DNA of 20,898 nucleotides from JBEKVE01 sp049514335 (lineage in GTDB: Bacteria; Actinomycetota; Acidimicrobiia; Acidimicrobiales; UBA8190). Shown here one piece after another: positions 14,272-20,898 of the stretch (position 1 is its first letter; the number at the start of each line of letters is the position of its first letter). Position numbers and translations under genes: made by a program. The stretch spans positions 1 through 20,898 of the forward strand of contig JBEKVE010000034.1 of the NCBI GenBank assembly GCA_049514335.1, read 5' to 3'. The notes under the pieces are model-generated. The model did no database searches, was not told the origin of the DNA, and worked only from the letters and a program-made list of their open reading frames with translations.

Positions 14272-15159
14272 TTACCAGTACAGCAGTGGGTCGATGTTCC
14301 CGTTGGCGGCGACGTTGGCATCGCCCAAGTAGGAGACCCCGTAGATGTGCTCGATGGAGTGCAGGATCCCGGCCGTCGACACGCTGCCGAGGTACGTGGT
14401 GGGGGTGGCGGCCAGGAACTTCGACACCACGATGGTCGGGACGTGGCCGCCGCTTCCACCGTTTATCCCCGAGGAGTCGCCGTCGAGGGCCTCGTCCCAC
14501 TCGATGATGATCTGGCCACCGTCCTGGTACCACGACGTCGACTGGACCTCGGGGATGAAGCTCGACAGGAACGATTCGGCGCCGGCGAGCTCGGTGGCCT
14601 CGGTGTCGGTGGGCTGTCCGGTGTGGCCGTCGTCGACGATGTTCGGCGTGTACCACACGAAGTCGGGCGCACTGGCGCTGTTGAGCGTCGCCATCATGCC
14701 CGAGGCGTCGGCCATCGGCATGTGGGTGTCGGGGTAGTACGCCCACGGGTTGTGGCCCACGTCGTACAGGCCGGAGGTCGTGCTCGGGTCGGCGGGGAGG
14801 TTCTCCGCGTACGCCTGCGCCGTGTCACCGACGGCCGAGAGCTGATCGGCGATGGTCTGGTAGGGGTAGGTCTGGCTCGACGGAGGAGGATCGCTGGCCG
14901 CGCTGGTCGGGCACGCACCGCTCGTGATCTCGATGTAGTTGGCGAGCGATCCGTGGGAGCAGGCGTAACTCTGCGAGGCGACCCCGTATTGCGTGGCCAG
15001 GCTGTTGGTGAACGGCATGGCGGGATTGCCGATGACCTGGTCGTAGCCCTGGTTCTCCATCATGACGACCATGACGTGGGGCGGGTTCAGCTCCTGGCAC
15101 CCGGCCGCCAGGAGGGAGACCACCAGGCAGGCGGCAGCCAGCACGGTGCACCTGAGCAT
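14272..15159 (-). CDS. Secreted lipoprotein phosphoesterase (PF04185, acid phosphatase/phospholipase C-like)
   Basis: 295 residues. The N-terminus is a lipoprotein signal: charged R3, hydrophobic 5-17, lipobox LAAGC with Cys21 as the lipid anchor, so the enzyme sits on the outer face of the membrane. VMVVMMENQGYDQVIGN (from 29) is the opening metal/active-site block of the alkaline phosphatase-superfamily phosphoesterases that include AcpA-type acid phosphatases and phospholipases C. SHGSLANYI, then IIIEWDEA and GGSGGHVPTIVVS are the later metal-binding blocks. At under 300 residues it is nearer the phosphatases than the 500-700-residue phospholipases C. ATG 15159 follows GGAAGAG at good spacing. 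The 72-nt leader contains two inverted repeats. Phosphate or phospholipid scavenging is inferred. Confidence 0.87.
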   Translation of the reverse strand: MLRCTVLAAACLVVSLLAAGCQELNPPHVMVVMMENQGYDQVIGNPAMPFTNSLATQYGVASQSYACSHGSLANYIEITSGACPTSAASDPPPSSQTYPYQTIADQLSAVGDTAQAYAENLPADPSTTSGLYDVGHNPWAYYPDTHMPMADASGMMATLNSASAPDFVWYTPNIVDDGHTGQPTDTEATELAGAESFLSSFIPEVQSTSWYQDGGQIIIEWDEALDGDSSGINGGSGGHVPTIVVSKFLAATPTTYLGSVSTAGILHSIEHIYGVSYLGDANVAANGNIDPLLYW

Positions 15160-15205
15160 GGACACTCTTCCCACGAGACTCCGATGCCCCCCATCGAGGT
15201 CTGTC

Positions 15206-15225
15206 GTGCCTGGGATTCCAGGCAC
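15206..15225. repeat. Perfect inverted repeat in the leader of the phosphoesterase gene
   Basis: GTGCCTGG (15206-15213) and CCAGGCAC (15218-15225) are exact reverse complements separated by GATT. The repeat lies just downstream of the putative -10 (15239-15244), at about +6 to +25 of the transcript. It could be an operator for a dimeric repressor or an RNA hairpin. A second smaller repeat, CGATG/CATCG (15182-15186 and 15192-15196), follows before the Shine-Dalgarno sequence. Confidence 0.6.
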
Positions 15226-15238
15226 ACCCAACGTGTTC

Positions 15239-15244
15239 AGGGTA
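15239..15244 (-). promoter_or_regulatory. Putative -10 element (TACCCT) of the phosphoesterase gene
   Basis: The minus strand reads TACCCT, matching TANNNT. Predicted transcript start is near 15231, leaving a leader of about 72 nt to ATG 15159, with the 15206-15225 inverted repeat at its beginning. No -35 is recognisable. Confidence 0.35.
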
Positions 15245-15327
15245 GCACTGTCAGCGAAGGACGATTCCCCCAGGCACAGCGGCCCCCGCGCCGCGGCGGG
15301 CACCCGATGCCCAGCCCCCGGTGTCCA

Positions 15328-15339
15328 GCACCCGGGTGC
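15328..15339. promoter_or_regulatory. 12-bp palindrome upstream of the SDR at 15401, possible operator
   Basis: GCACCCGGGTGC is a perfect palindrome 61 nt before GTG 15401. A further GGTG half-site lies at 15320-15323, so GGTG, CACC and GGTG alternate over about 20 nt. The 241-nt divergent interval 15160-15400 otherwise holds the phosphoesterase leader repeats and no clear -10 for the plus-strand gene. A regulatory role is inferred from position only. Confidence 0.3.
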
Positions 15340-15400
15340 CACAATGTCGCCCTCCCGGGCTCGGACCGTGCCCGGACAGCCACGACGAGGGCGGGGGGAC

Positions 15401-16192
15401 GTGGACGCAACCGGCATCGCACTGGTCACCGGGGCAAGCCGCGGTATCGGCAGGGCGGTGGCCGTCGAGCTGGCCCGGGCGGGTTTCGACGTGGTGGCGG
15501 GCATGCGCGACCCCGCCGACGGCGCCGGCCTGGCCGAGGAGGCCGGAGCGGTCCCCGGGTCCCTGCGGGTGGCGCGGCTCGACGTCACCGACCCCGCCAC
15601 CATCGTCGTGCCCGCGGGTCTCCGGGTGCTCGTGAACAACGCCGGGGTCGAGCGCGCCTATCTGCCCGTCGAGCACACACCCGCCGACGACTGGCGCTCG
15701 GTGTTCGAGACGAACGTGTTCGGCCTGGCCGAGGTGACGCGGCGCGCCATCCCGGAGCTGCGGCGCGCCGGTGGTGGCGTCATCTGCAACGTGACCTCGT
15801 CGTCGCTGCTCGTGCCCGTCCCCTTCTACGCCGTGTACCGGGCCTCGAAGGCGGCCGTCGCCGCCATGGGGGAGACCCTGGCGGCCGAGCTCGCCCCTTT
15901 CGGCATCAGAGTCCTCGAGATCCTGCCCGGCCCGATCGCCACCGACATGCTGGCCGCCTCGGACCGGCTGCCCGAGGCCGCCGCCCATCCGGGCTACGAC
16001 CCCGCCGCCGAGGAGATGCTGCACGCCCGGCGGTCCATCGCCGACATGGTCACCACGGCGCCGGCCGCGGCCGCCGCCATCGTGGCCGCTGTCCTCGACG
16101 ACGCCAGCGGGCTCCGATGCGCCTGTGACCCGCTCGGCCAGGGTCTCCTCGATGCGTGGCGCAGCGACCCGTTGCGATTCCTGCCGTCGTGA
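15401..16192 (+). CDS. SDR family oxidoreductase (classical)
   Basis: Short-chain dehydrogenase/reductase of 263 residues from GTG 15401. TGASRGIG is at 10-17, NNAG at 79-82, the catalytic Ser within TSSS (132-135) and Y146xxxK150. MRDPADG after the second strand has Arg36, suggesting NADP(H). The tail (CDPLGQGLLDAWRSDPLRF) ends in a short DxLxxAWR-like stretch seen in actinobacterial SDRs. GTG 15401 is preferred because the fold starts at once and a G-rich GAGGGCGGGG precedes it; ATG 15344 in frame would add 19 residues of low-complexity sequence. It is followed after 63 nt by a small lipoprotein gene and is divergent from the phosphoesterase. Substrate unknown. Confidence 0.9.
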   Translation: MDATGIALVTGASRGIGRAVAVELARAGFDVVAGMRDPADGAGLAEEAGAVPGSLRVARLDVTDPATIVVPAGLRVLVNNAGVERAYLPVEHTPADDWRSVFETNVFGLAEVTRRAIPELRRAGGGVICNVTSSSLLVPVPFYAVYRASKAAVAAMGETLAAELAPFGIRVLEILPGPIATDMLAASDRLPEAAAHPGYDPAAEEMLHARRSIADMVTTAPAAAAAIVAAVLDDASGLRCACDPLGQGLLDAWRSDPLRFLPS

Positions 16193-16220
16193 CGCTTCCG
16201 GACCGCATCGGCGGGGTCGG

Positions 16221-16246
16221 ACCGACCAGTGAAACCGACCAGTGAA
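16221..16246 (+). repeat. Two tandem 13-bp direct repeats before a lipoprotein gene
   Basis: ACCGACCAGTGAA occurs twice head to tail (16221-16233 and 16234-16246) with no mismatch. The end of the second copy forms the first two bases of the Shine-Dalgarno AAGGAG (16245-16250) of the following gene. It may be a simple duplication or a binding site of about one helical turn repeated. Confidence 0.7.
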
Positions 16247-16255
16247 GGAGCCGGC

Positions 16256-16789
16256 ATGAGGAGATGGGCGTTCGCCGTGGCGGTGGGGACGGCGCTGATG
16301 GCGGCGGGCTGTTCGAGCACGACGTCCGGACCGGGCACGTCCACGACCGTGCCGGGCTCGACCGTCACGACGTCATCCTCGGTGGGCGGTGCGCCGACGA
16401 CCGTCCCGGCGTCGGCGTCCGCACCGGCGCAGCAGTTCCTGAGCGCGGCGGACGACGTCGACAGCGCGTACACGCAGTGGAAGACGGCTGCCGACGCCGC
16501 CACCGCCGCCGACCAGCTCGCCGGCCCCGCTTCCTCGTACGTCACCGCCCTGACGAGCTTCGACGACACCCTTCGCTCGCTGGCCGTCACCGGCCGGACG
16601 GCGACCGACGTGCATTCGCTCATGGGCGACGACGCCGTCGTCATCGGCGATCTCGACACCGCAGGCGCACAGACCGCCTCGAGCCAGGCGGCGTGGGTCG
16701 CCCGGCTCCGGGCCGACGGGGCGACGGCCGTGGTGGCGTCGAACGCGGTGCGCTCCGACCTCGGCCTCCCTGCCGCGCCGACCGACTGA
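16256..16789 (+). CDS. Small lipoprotein of unknown function
   Basis: 177 residues from ATG 16256, which has a strong AAGGAG at 5-nt spacing. The N-terminus RRWAFAVAVGTALMAAGC is a lipoprotein signal with Cys19. A Ser/Thr/Pro/Gly-rich linker (about 19-58) follows, then a mostly alpha-helical Ala/Asp-rich domain (about 60-170: QQFLSAADDVDSAYTQWKTAAD...). No catalytic motif is visible. Such short surface lipoproteins with a Thr/Ser linker are common in actinobacteria and are poorly known. It probably shares a transcript with the SDR 63 nt upstream. A small hairpin lies just after its stop codon. Confidence 0.8.
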   Translation: MRRWAFAVAVGTALMAAGCSSTTSGPGTSTTVPGSTVTTSSSVGGAPTTVPASASAPAQQFLSAADDVDSAYTQWKTAADAATAADQLAGPASSYVTALTSFDDTLRSLAVTGRTATDVHSLMGDDAVVIGDLDTAGAQTASSQAAWVARLRADGATAVVASNAVRSDLGLPAAPTD

Positions 16790-16793
16790 GGCC

Positions 16794-16806
16794 CCGGGAG
16801 ACCCGG
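16794..16806 (+). terminator. Weak hairpin after the lipoprotein gene
   Basis: CCGGG (16794-16798) and CCCGG (16802-16806) form a 5-bp stem with a 3-nt loop, 4 nt after the TGA at 16787-16789. It is short and lacks a T-tract; support is mainly its position. Confidence 0.25.
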
Positions 16807-16880
16807 TGAGCCGGTGGATCGCAGCCTGAGGAAGGGGCGCGCCGGCCCTGCCACCAGGGAGACTGTGCCGGTCGAGCCGG

Positions 16881-16886
16881 TAGTGT
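16881..16886 (+). promoter_or_regulatory. Putative -10 element (TAGTGT) giving a leaderless BVMO operon
   Basis: TAGTGT ends 6 nt before ATG 16893, and no Shine-Dalgarno sequence is present. The hexamer is identical to those proposed for ilvA and the SDR at 5085-5915. It would drive the three overlapping genes to the window end. Confidence 0.5.
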
Positions 16887-16892
16887 TGGCCC

Positions 16893-18758
16893 ATGCCCGA
16901 GCTCGATCCACCGGCGCCTCCGTCGGCGCCAGGGGCGGCGGGGGCCGGTGCGGGGGCGGCGTACGACCCCGAGTCGGTGCGCGCCAGGTATCTGGCCGAG
17001 CGCGACAAGCGGCTGGTGCCGGGCCGGGCCGACATCCGAGACCTGCGGACCGACGAGCACTTCGCCCGCTACCGCGACGACCCGTTCACACCGCTCACCG
17101 AGCGCGACCCCGTCACCGACACGGTCGACGTCGTCATCGTGGGCGGAGGGATCGCCGGGATCCTGGCCGGCGCCCAGCTGCGCAAGGCCGGCGTCGAGCG
17201 GATCCGCATCATCGACCAGGCGGGCGGCATCGGGGGCACCTGGTACTGGAACCGCTACCCGGGCGTGATGTGCGACATCGAGTCGTACATCTACCTTCCC
17301 CTGCTCGAGGAGCTCGACTACATCCCGACCCGCCGCTACGCGTTCGGAGACGAGATCAAGGGCCACCTCGAGGCGATCGCGCAGCGGTTCGACCTCGTGA
17401 CCGACGCGCTGTTCCACACCGGGGTGACCCGGGCCGAGTGGCAAGAGGACGAGGCCTCGTGGCGGATACACACCGACCGCGGCGACGAGGTCCGGTGCCG
17501 CTTCTACGTGCTGGCCGTCGGGATCCTGAACCTGCTCAAGCTGCCGGTCATCCCGGGCATGGAGGACTTCGCCGGGACCTCGTTCCACACGGCCCGGTGG
17601 GACTACGGCTACACCGGCGGTGGGCAGGACGAACGCCTCACCAACCTGGCCGACAAGGTCGTCGCCCTCATGGGCACGGGCGCCACGGGTATCCAGTGCC
17701 TGCCGCCACTGTCGGAGTCGGCCGAGCACGTCTACGTGTTCCAGCGCACACCGTCCGCCATCGGCGAGCGGGGCAACCGGCCCACCGACCCCGAATTCGG
17801 CGACGGCCTCGGACCGGGCTGGCAGCGGGCCCGCATGGACAACTTCCAGGCCATCATGCTGGGGCGGTCGGTCGAGGCAGACCAGATCGACGACGGGTGG
17901 ACTCGTCACTACGCCGCCGTGCAGCACCCGCCGCGCAGGGAGGGCATGACGACGGCCGAGTACCTGCGCAGCGCCGAGGAGCTCGACTACAGCATCATGG
18001 ACGCGCACCGGCGCCGCGTCGAGGAGCTGGTCACGGACCCGGCCACGGCCGAGATCCTGAAGCCGCAGTACCGCTACCTGTGCAAGCGCCCCTGCTTCCA
18101 CGACGAGTACCTGTCCGCCTTCAACAACCCCAACGTCACGCTGGTGGACTGCCCCGGCGGGATCGAGCGGATCACAGCGCGGGGACCGGTGGTCGCCGGG
18201 CACCAGTACGAAGTCGACTGCATCATCTACGGGACGGGGTTCGAAGCCGAGCTGACCCCGCTGTACCGCCGCGTCGGGCACGAGATCGTGGGCCGTGACG
18301 GCGTGACTCTGGCCGGCAAGTGGGCCGACGGCGCCGCCAGCCTGTTCGGCATCATGAGCCGGGGATTCCCGAACATGTTCGTCATGCCCGCCCCCGGACA
18401 GCAGGCCGTGGTGACGGTCAACTACACGCAGCTGGCCGTGCTCGGGGCCGAGTTCATCGGTGGTGCCGTCCGCCTGCTCGAGGAGCGGGGCGCCGAGGTG
18501 TTCGACGTGAGCGCCGAAGCCGAAGAGGCGTGGACCCAGAAGATCGTCGACTCCTTCGTCGACGCCAGCGCTCTGATGTCGGCGTGCACGCCGTCGCGCA
18601 TCAACAACGAGGGTCACCCCGAGGCGATGAACCCGCGCAACGGCAACTACGGACGGGGCATGGGCGACTGGTTCGGCTACCGCGAGCTGCTCGAGCGGTG
18701 GCTGGAGGAGGGCGGGTTCGAGGGCCTGGAGCTCGAGGTCCGGTCCCCGGCGTCGTGA
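16893..18758 (+). CDS. Flavin-dependent Baeyer-Villiger monooxygenase (class B)
   Basis: FAD/NADPH monooxygenase of 621 residues that would insert oxygen next to a ketone carbonyl, giving an ester or lactone. The FAD Rossmann motif GGGIAG is at 84-89 (VIVGGGIAGILAGAQL). GGTWYWNRYPG at 114-124 is typical of the class. The type I BVMO fingerprint FxGxxxHxxxWD is intact at F226, G228, H232, W236 and D237. The NADPH Rossmann motif GTGATG is at 261-266, followed by VFQRTPSAIGERGNRP. The roughly 75-residue N-terminal extension before the FAD motif is a feature of larger BVMOs such as cyclopentadecanone and steroid monooxygenases; a bulky ketone is therefore plausible. The leaderless ATG 16893 starts a three-gene operon. 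Its TGA overlaps the next GTG (GTGA). Confidence 0.93.
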   Translation: MPELDPPAPPSAPGAAGAGAGAAYDPESVRARYLAERDKRLVPGRADIRDLRTDEHFARYRDDPFTPLTERDPVTDTVDVVIVGGGIAGILAGAQLRKAGVERIRIIDQAGGIGGTWYWNRYPGVMCDIESYIYLPLLEELDYIPTRRYAFGDEIKGHLEAIAQRFDLVTDALFHTGVTRAEWQEDEASWRIHTDRGDEVRCRFYVLAVGILNLLKLPVIPGMEDFAGTSFHTARWDYGYTGGGQDERLTNLADKVVALMGTGATGIQCLPPLSESAEHVYVFQRTPSAIGERGNRPTDPEFGDGLGPGWQRARMDNFQAIMLGRSVEADQIDDGWTRHYAAVQHPPRREGMTTAEYLRSAEELDYSIMDAHRRRVEELVTDPATAEILKPQYRYLCKRPCFHDEYLSAFNNPNVTLVDCPGGIERITARGPVVAGHQYEVDCIIYGTGFEAELTPLYRRVGHEIVGRDGVTLAGKWADGAASLFGIMSRGFPNMFVMPAPGQQAVVTVNYTQLAVLGAEFIGGAVRLLEERGAEVFDVSAEAEEAWTQKIVDSFVDASALMSACTPSRINNEGHPEAMNPRNGNYGRGMGDWFGYRELLERWLEEGGFEGLELEVRSPAS

Positions 18759-20410
18759 GGGCGCGCCAGCGGGTGGCCGTCGTCACCGGAGGCGGTGGCG
18801 GGATCGGAGCGGCGGTGGCCGAGGAGCTCGGCCGGGGTGGCTGGTTCGTGGTCACCCTCGACCCCCTCGTGACCCTCGACGGCGCCGAGCGCCTCCCCGA
18901 GCCCGAGGAGACCACGGCGGGCCGCATCGTGGCGGCGGGCGGGTCGGCCCGGGCCTCGTCGGTGTCGGTGACCGACGGCGAGGCCGTGCACGACCTGTTC
19001 CGCCAATTGGCCGACGAGCACGGCGGGCTCGACGCCGTGGTCAACGTGGCCGGGATCACGCGCCACTCGAGCTTCGCCGAGGGCACCGAGGAGGACTGGC
19101 TGGCGGTGCTGTCGGTCCACCTCGACGGATACGTCAACGTGCTCGACGCCGCGCTGCCCCTCATGGCGGCCGCCGGACACGGGCGCGTCCTGGGCGTCAC
19201 CTCGGGGTCGGGGTGGCGACCCGCTGATGCCGGTGCCTACAGCTGCGCCAAGCGCGCCGTCGCCTCCCTGACATGGGAGCTGGGCCGCCGAGCGCCGCCC
19301 GGCGTGTCGGTCAACGCCGTGTCGCCCATCGCGTTCACCCGCATGGTGGCCGCCGCCATCGAGCGGGCCCGTCAGACCGGCGGGGCCTCGCGCGGCGGCG
19401 GCATGTCGTTGCGGTCGATGCCGGGTCCCGAAGACCTCGGCCCGCTCGGCGCCTACCTCGTGGGGGACGGATTCGGATGGTGCACCGGCCAGGTGCTCTT
19501 CGCCTGCGGCCCGGAGGTGGCGGTGGTGGACGAGCCCCGTCTCCTCGAGGTGGTGCGCACCGGTGACGTGGTGTCCCTGGCGCGGGTGCTCGAGGCCGCG
19601 CTCCCCCGAGCCTTCGCCACGGCCGAGGCCAACCAGGCGAGCGACGGTGGCAGCAATCCCCGGTTCGGGCCGATCTTCGACGAGCCGGCCCCAGCCGAGA
19701 CGGCGCCGGCGCACGTGCGGTCCTGTGCCCTCGTCACCGACCGCCCCCTGCTGGCGGCGTCGCTCACCGCCGCTCTTCACGAGCGCGGCGTGACGTGTCA
19801 CCGGGTCGACGGCGGCGGCTTCGGCGCCGCCACGTCCGCCTTGCGCTCCGTCGTCGACGGCACCGGTCCCATCGACGCCGTCGTCGTCGCCCCCGCCGGG
19901 CGCGACGAGGCGCGGAGCGCGCCCGAAGGCTGGGAGGATGTGATCGCCGGTCACCGCGGTCTCGTCGGGCAGATCCACGCCGACGCGGCGTGGGCGCGGG
20001 CCGCATCGGACTACGCGGCGTCCGCCGGTCGGCCCGTGCAGCTCGTGACGCTCTCCGACGCCACGACGCCGGGTGGTCGGAGCCGCGCCCAGGCCGCCGT
20101 GCAGCTGGCTCGTGCGGCGGCGGGTTCGACCCAGGGACGTGTCACGGCCTTCGCGGCCGGGGTCGAGGCCCCCGAGCAGGAGGCGGCCGCACCGGCCGGC
20201 GCCCTCGTCGCCCACCTCCTCACGCACCCCGAGGCCAGCGCTCTCGGCGGCGCCGAGCTGGTGGTCGGGGCGGGTTGGCTGGGTCTGCGCAGCCATCCCC
20301 GGCCTGTGGGCAGCGTCACCTACGGCGGTCCCGCCGTCCCCGAGTGGCTCGACGCAACGCTCCGCCAGATCGTCGGCCATGTCCGGCCGGCGGCGAGCGA
20401 GGTCCCGTGA
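18755..20410 (+). CDS. Double-length SDR: active N-terminal half fused to a degenerate SDR-like half
   Basis: 551 residues, about twice a normal SDR. The N-half (1-275) has TGGGGGIG (11-18), NVAG in place of NNAG (97-100), the Ser region TSGSG (149-153) and Y162xxxK166. D36 at the end of the second strand suggests NAD(H). After a loop of about 50 residues, the C-half (about 322-515) repeats the fold order: ALVTDRPLLAASLTAAL, VDAVVVAPAG-like strand at 374-382, VQLVTLSD and a matching helix. Here the glycine motif is missing and Y/K become R442/Q446 (GRSRAQAAVQ against AYSCAKRAVA). The second half is thus probably structural or regulatory. The start is GTG 18755, overlapping the BVMO stop. The likely role is alcohol-ketone interconversion for the BVMO. 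Confidence 0.87.
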   Translation: MRARQRVAVVTGGGGGIGAAVAEELGRGGWFVVTLDPLVTLDGAERLPEPEETTAGRIVAAGGSARASSVSVTDGEAVHDLFRQLADEHGGLDAVVNVAGITRHSSFAEGTEEDWLAVLSVHLDGYVNVLDAALPLMAAAGHGRVLGVTSGSGWRPADAGAYSCAKRAVASLTWELGRRAPPGVSVNAVSPIAFTRMVAAAIERARQTGGASRGGGMSLRSMPGPEDLGPLGAYLVGDGFGWCTGQVLFACGPEVAVVDEPRLLEVVRTGDVVSLARVLEAALPRAFATAEANQASDGGSNPRFGPIFDEPAPAETAPAHVRSCALVTDRPLLAASLTAALHERGVTCHRVDGGGFGAATSALRSVVDGTGPIDAVVVAPAGRDEARSAPEGWEDVIAGHRGLVGQIHADAAWARAASDYAASAGRPVQLVTLSDATTPGGRSRAQAAVQLARAAAGSTQGRVTAFAAGVEAPEQEAAAPAGALVAHLLTHPEASALGGAELVVGAGWLGLRSHPRPVGSVTYGGPAVPEWLDATLRQIVGHVRPAASEVP

Positions 20411-20898
20411 CGGCGCTGCCTGCCCGCATCGTCGACGCCCATGTGCACCTGTGGGACCCGGCTCGCACCGACTGGTACCCGTACCTGTCGCACCCTCCCG
20501 CTCACGGCCCCGGTGACGCGTCGCGGATGTACCGGCGCTTCGATGCCGACACCTACGGGGCCGAGTCGGCCCGGTGGAACGTCGACAAGATCGTCAACGT
20601 CGCCGCCGCCACCGGTCGCCACTCCGTCGAGGAGACCATCGAGCTCGACGAGAGCGCCGATGCGGGCGGGCGCCCCGACGCCATCATCGGCGGCCTTCCG
20701 CCCACCGACTCCCCCGCCGAGGCCGTCGAGCTCATCGACCGGCAGATGACGGCGTCACGCTTCCGCGGGGTGCGCCCCATGGGCGCCAACATGGCGCCGC
20801 TCCCCGCCCCCGAGGTCCTCCAGGCCCTGCGGGACCGGAACCTCGTGTTCGAGCTGATGAGCCATCCCGATCAGCTCCAGGCGGCGGCGGCGCAGCTC
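20407..20898 (+). CDS. Amidohydrolase family 2 (PF04909) hydrolase, N-terminal part
   Basis: The first 164 codons of a TIM-barrel metallohydrolase that runs past the window. The N-terminal metal motif DAHVHLWD is at 10-17 with H12 and H14. RFRGVRPM-type strands follow (FRGVRPMGANMAPLP), and then LVFELMSHPDQL, in the usual order for PF04909. This family includes L-rhamnono- and L-fuconolactonases, 2-pyrone-4,6-dicarboxylate lactonase and decarboxylases of the ACMSD type. The HxHLWDP start is most common in the lactonases. GTG 20407 overlaps the TGA of the double SDR (GTGA), so it is translationally coupled. After a BVMO, a lactone or ester hydrolase is the expected next enzyme, which fits. The rest of the gene is needed to confirm the remaining metal ligands. 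Confidence 0.87.
   Translation, partial: MTALPARIVDAHVHLWDPARTDWYPYLSHPPAHGPGDASRMYRRFDADTYGAESARWNVDKIVNVAAATGRHSVEETIELDESADAGGRPDAIIGGLPPTDSPAEAVELIDRQMTASRFRGVRPMGANMAPLPAPEVLQALRDRNLVFELMSHPDQLQAAAAQL

Noticed and set aside
15344..15400. ATG 15344 as start of the SDR at 15401
   Set aside because: It would add 19 residues of Pro/Arg/Gly-rich sequence before the first strand of the fold, which begins within five residues of GTG 15401.
13258..16128. A 956-codon open frame on the plus strand
   Set aside because: It crosses the amidohydrolase and phosphoesterase genes antisense and enters the SDR out of frame. Its product is Arg/His/Gly-rich with no domain; it is an open-frame artefact of high GC.
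16641..18617. A 658-codon open frame on the minus strand
   Set aside because: Antisense to the lipoprotein and BVMO genes, both of which have clear family motifs. Its composition is typical of a shadow frame.
5061..18767. GGCGCGCC recurring at or near gene boundaries (5061, 7088, 8031, 16836, 18760)
   Set aside because: An all-G/C 8-mer is expected several times in about 21 kb at this base composition, so the recurrence needs no special explanation.

Overview
The window reads as chromosomal DNA of a high-GC actinobacterium (G+C clearly above 65% by eye). The evidence is a PhoP-type response regulator, an F420-type luciferase-like oxidoreductase, a CYP142-like P450, many GTG starts and GTGA overlaps. 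Several genes have a -10 hexamer TANNNT placed 6-7 nt before the start codon, as in leaderless actinobacterial transcription. The enzyme mix (several SDRs, P450, Baeyer-Villiger monooxygenase, NTF2-like proteins, D-aminoacylase-like hydrolase) resembles lipid- or steroid-degrading soil and aquatic Actinomycetota. Acidimicrobiia is my best guess but is only an inference. No RNA gene, insertion sequence, CRISPR array or phage gene was seen.

Layout. 1-2149 (minus): a two-component system, with a sensor kinase cut by the window edge, a PhoP-like regulator with a PhoP-box-like direct repeat in front of it, and a 61-residue small ORF upstream. 2388-5054 (plus): an NTF2/SnoaL-like protein, an LLM-class oxidoreductase and threonine dehydratase ilvA. 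5085-5915 (minus) is an SDR divergent from a UbiA prenyltransferase at 6026-7048 (plus). 7119-7913 (minus) is a second SDR divergent from an unknown four-helix membrane protein at 8055-8837 (plus). 8868-10067 (minus) is a CYP142-like P450 divergent from a 14-helix DHA2 exporter at 10199-11983 (plus). 12050-15159 (minus): an LEH-like NTF2 protein translationally coupled to a D-aminoacylase-like amidohydrolase, preceded by a lipoprotein phosphoesterase. 15401-16789 (plus): a third SDR and a small lipoprotein. 16893 to the end (plus): a tightly coupled operon of Baeyer-Villiger monooxygenase, a double-length SDR whose second half is catalytically degenerate, and a PF04909 amidohydrolase/lactonase cut by the window edge.

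How the genes fit together. The most coherent functional unit is the last operon. Its steps would be SDR (alcohol to ketone), BVMO (ketone to ester or lactone) and PF04909 hydrolase (ring opening). The substrate cannot be read from sequence. The other loci are mostly short divergent or convergent units, with GC hairpins lying between several convergent stop codons. I see no single clearly new defence or mobile system. The less ordinary items are the pseudo-SDR fusion, the epoxide-hydrolase-like protein with changed catalytic residues, the PhoP-box candidate, the leaderless promoter set and the coupled BVMO operon.
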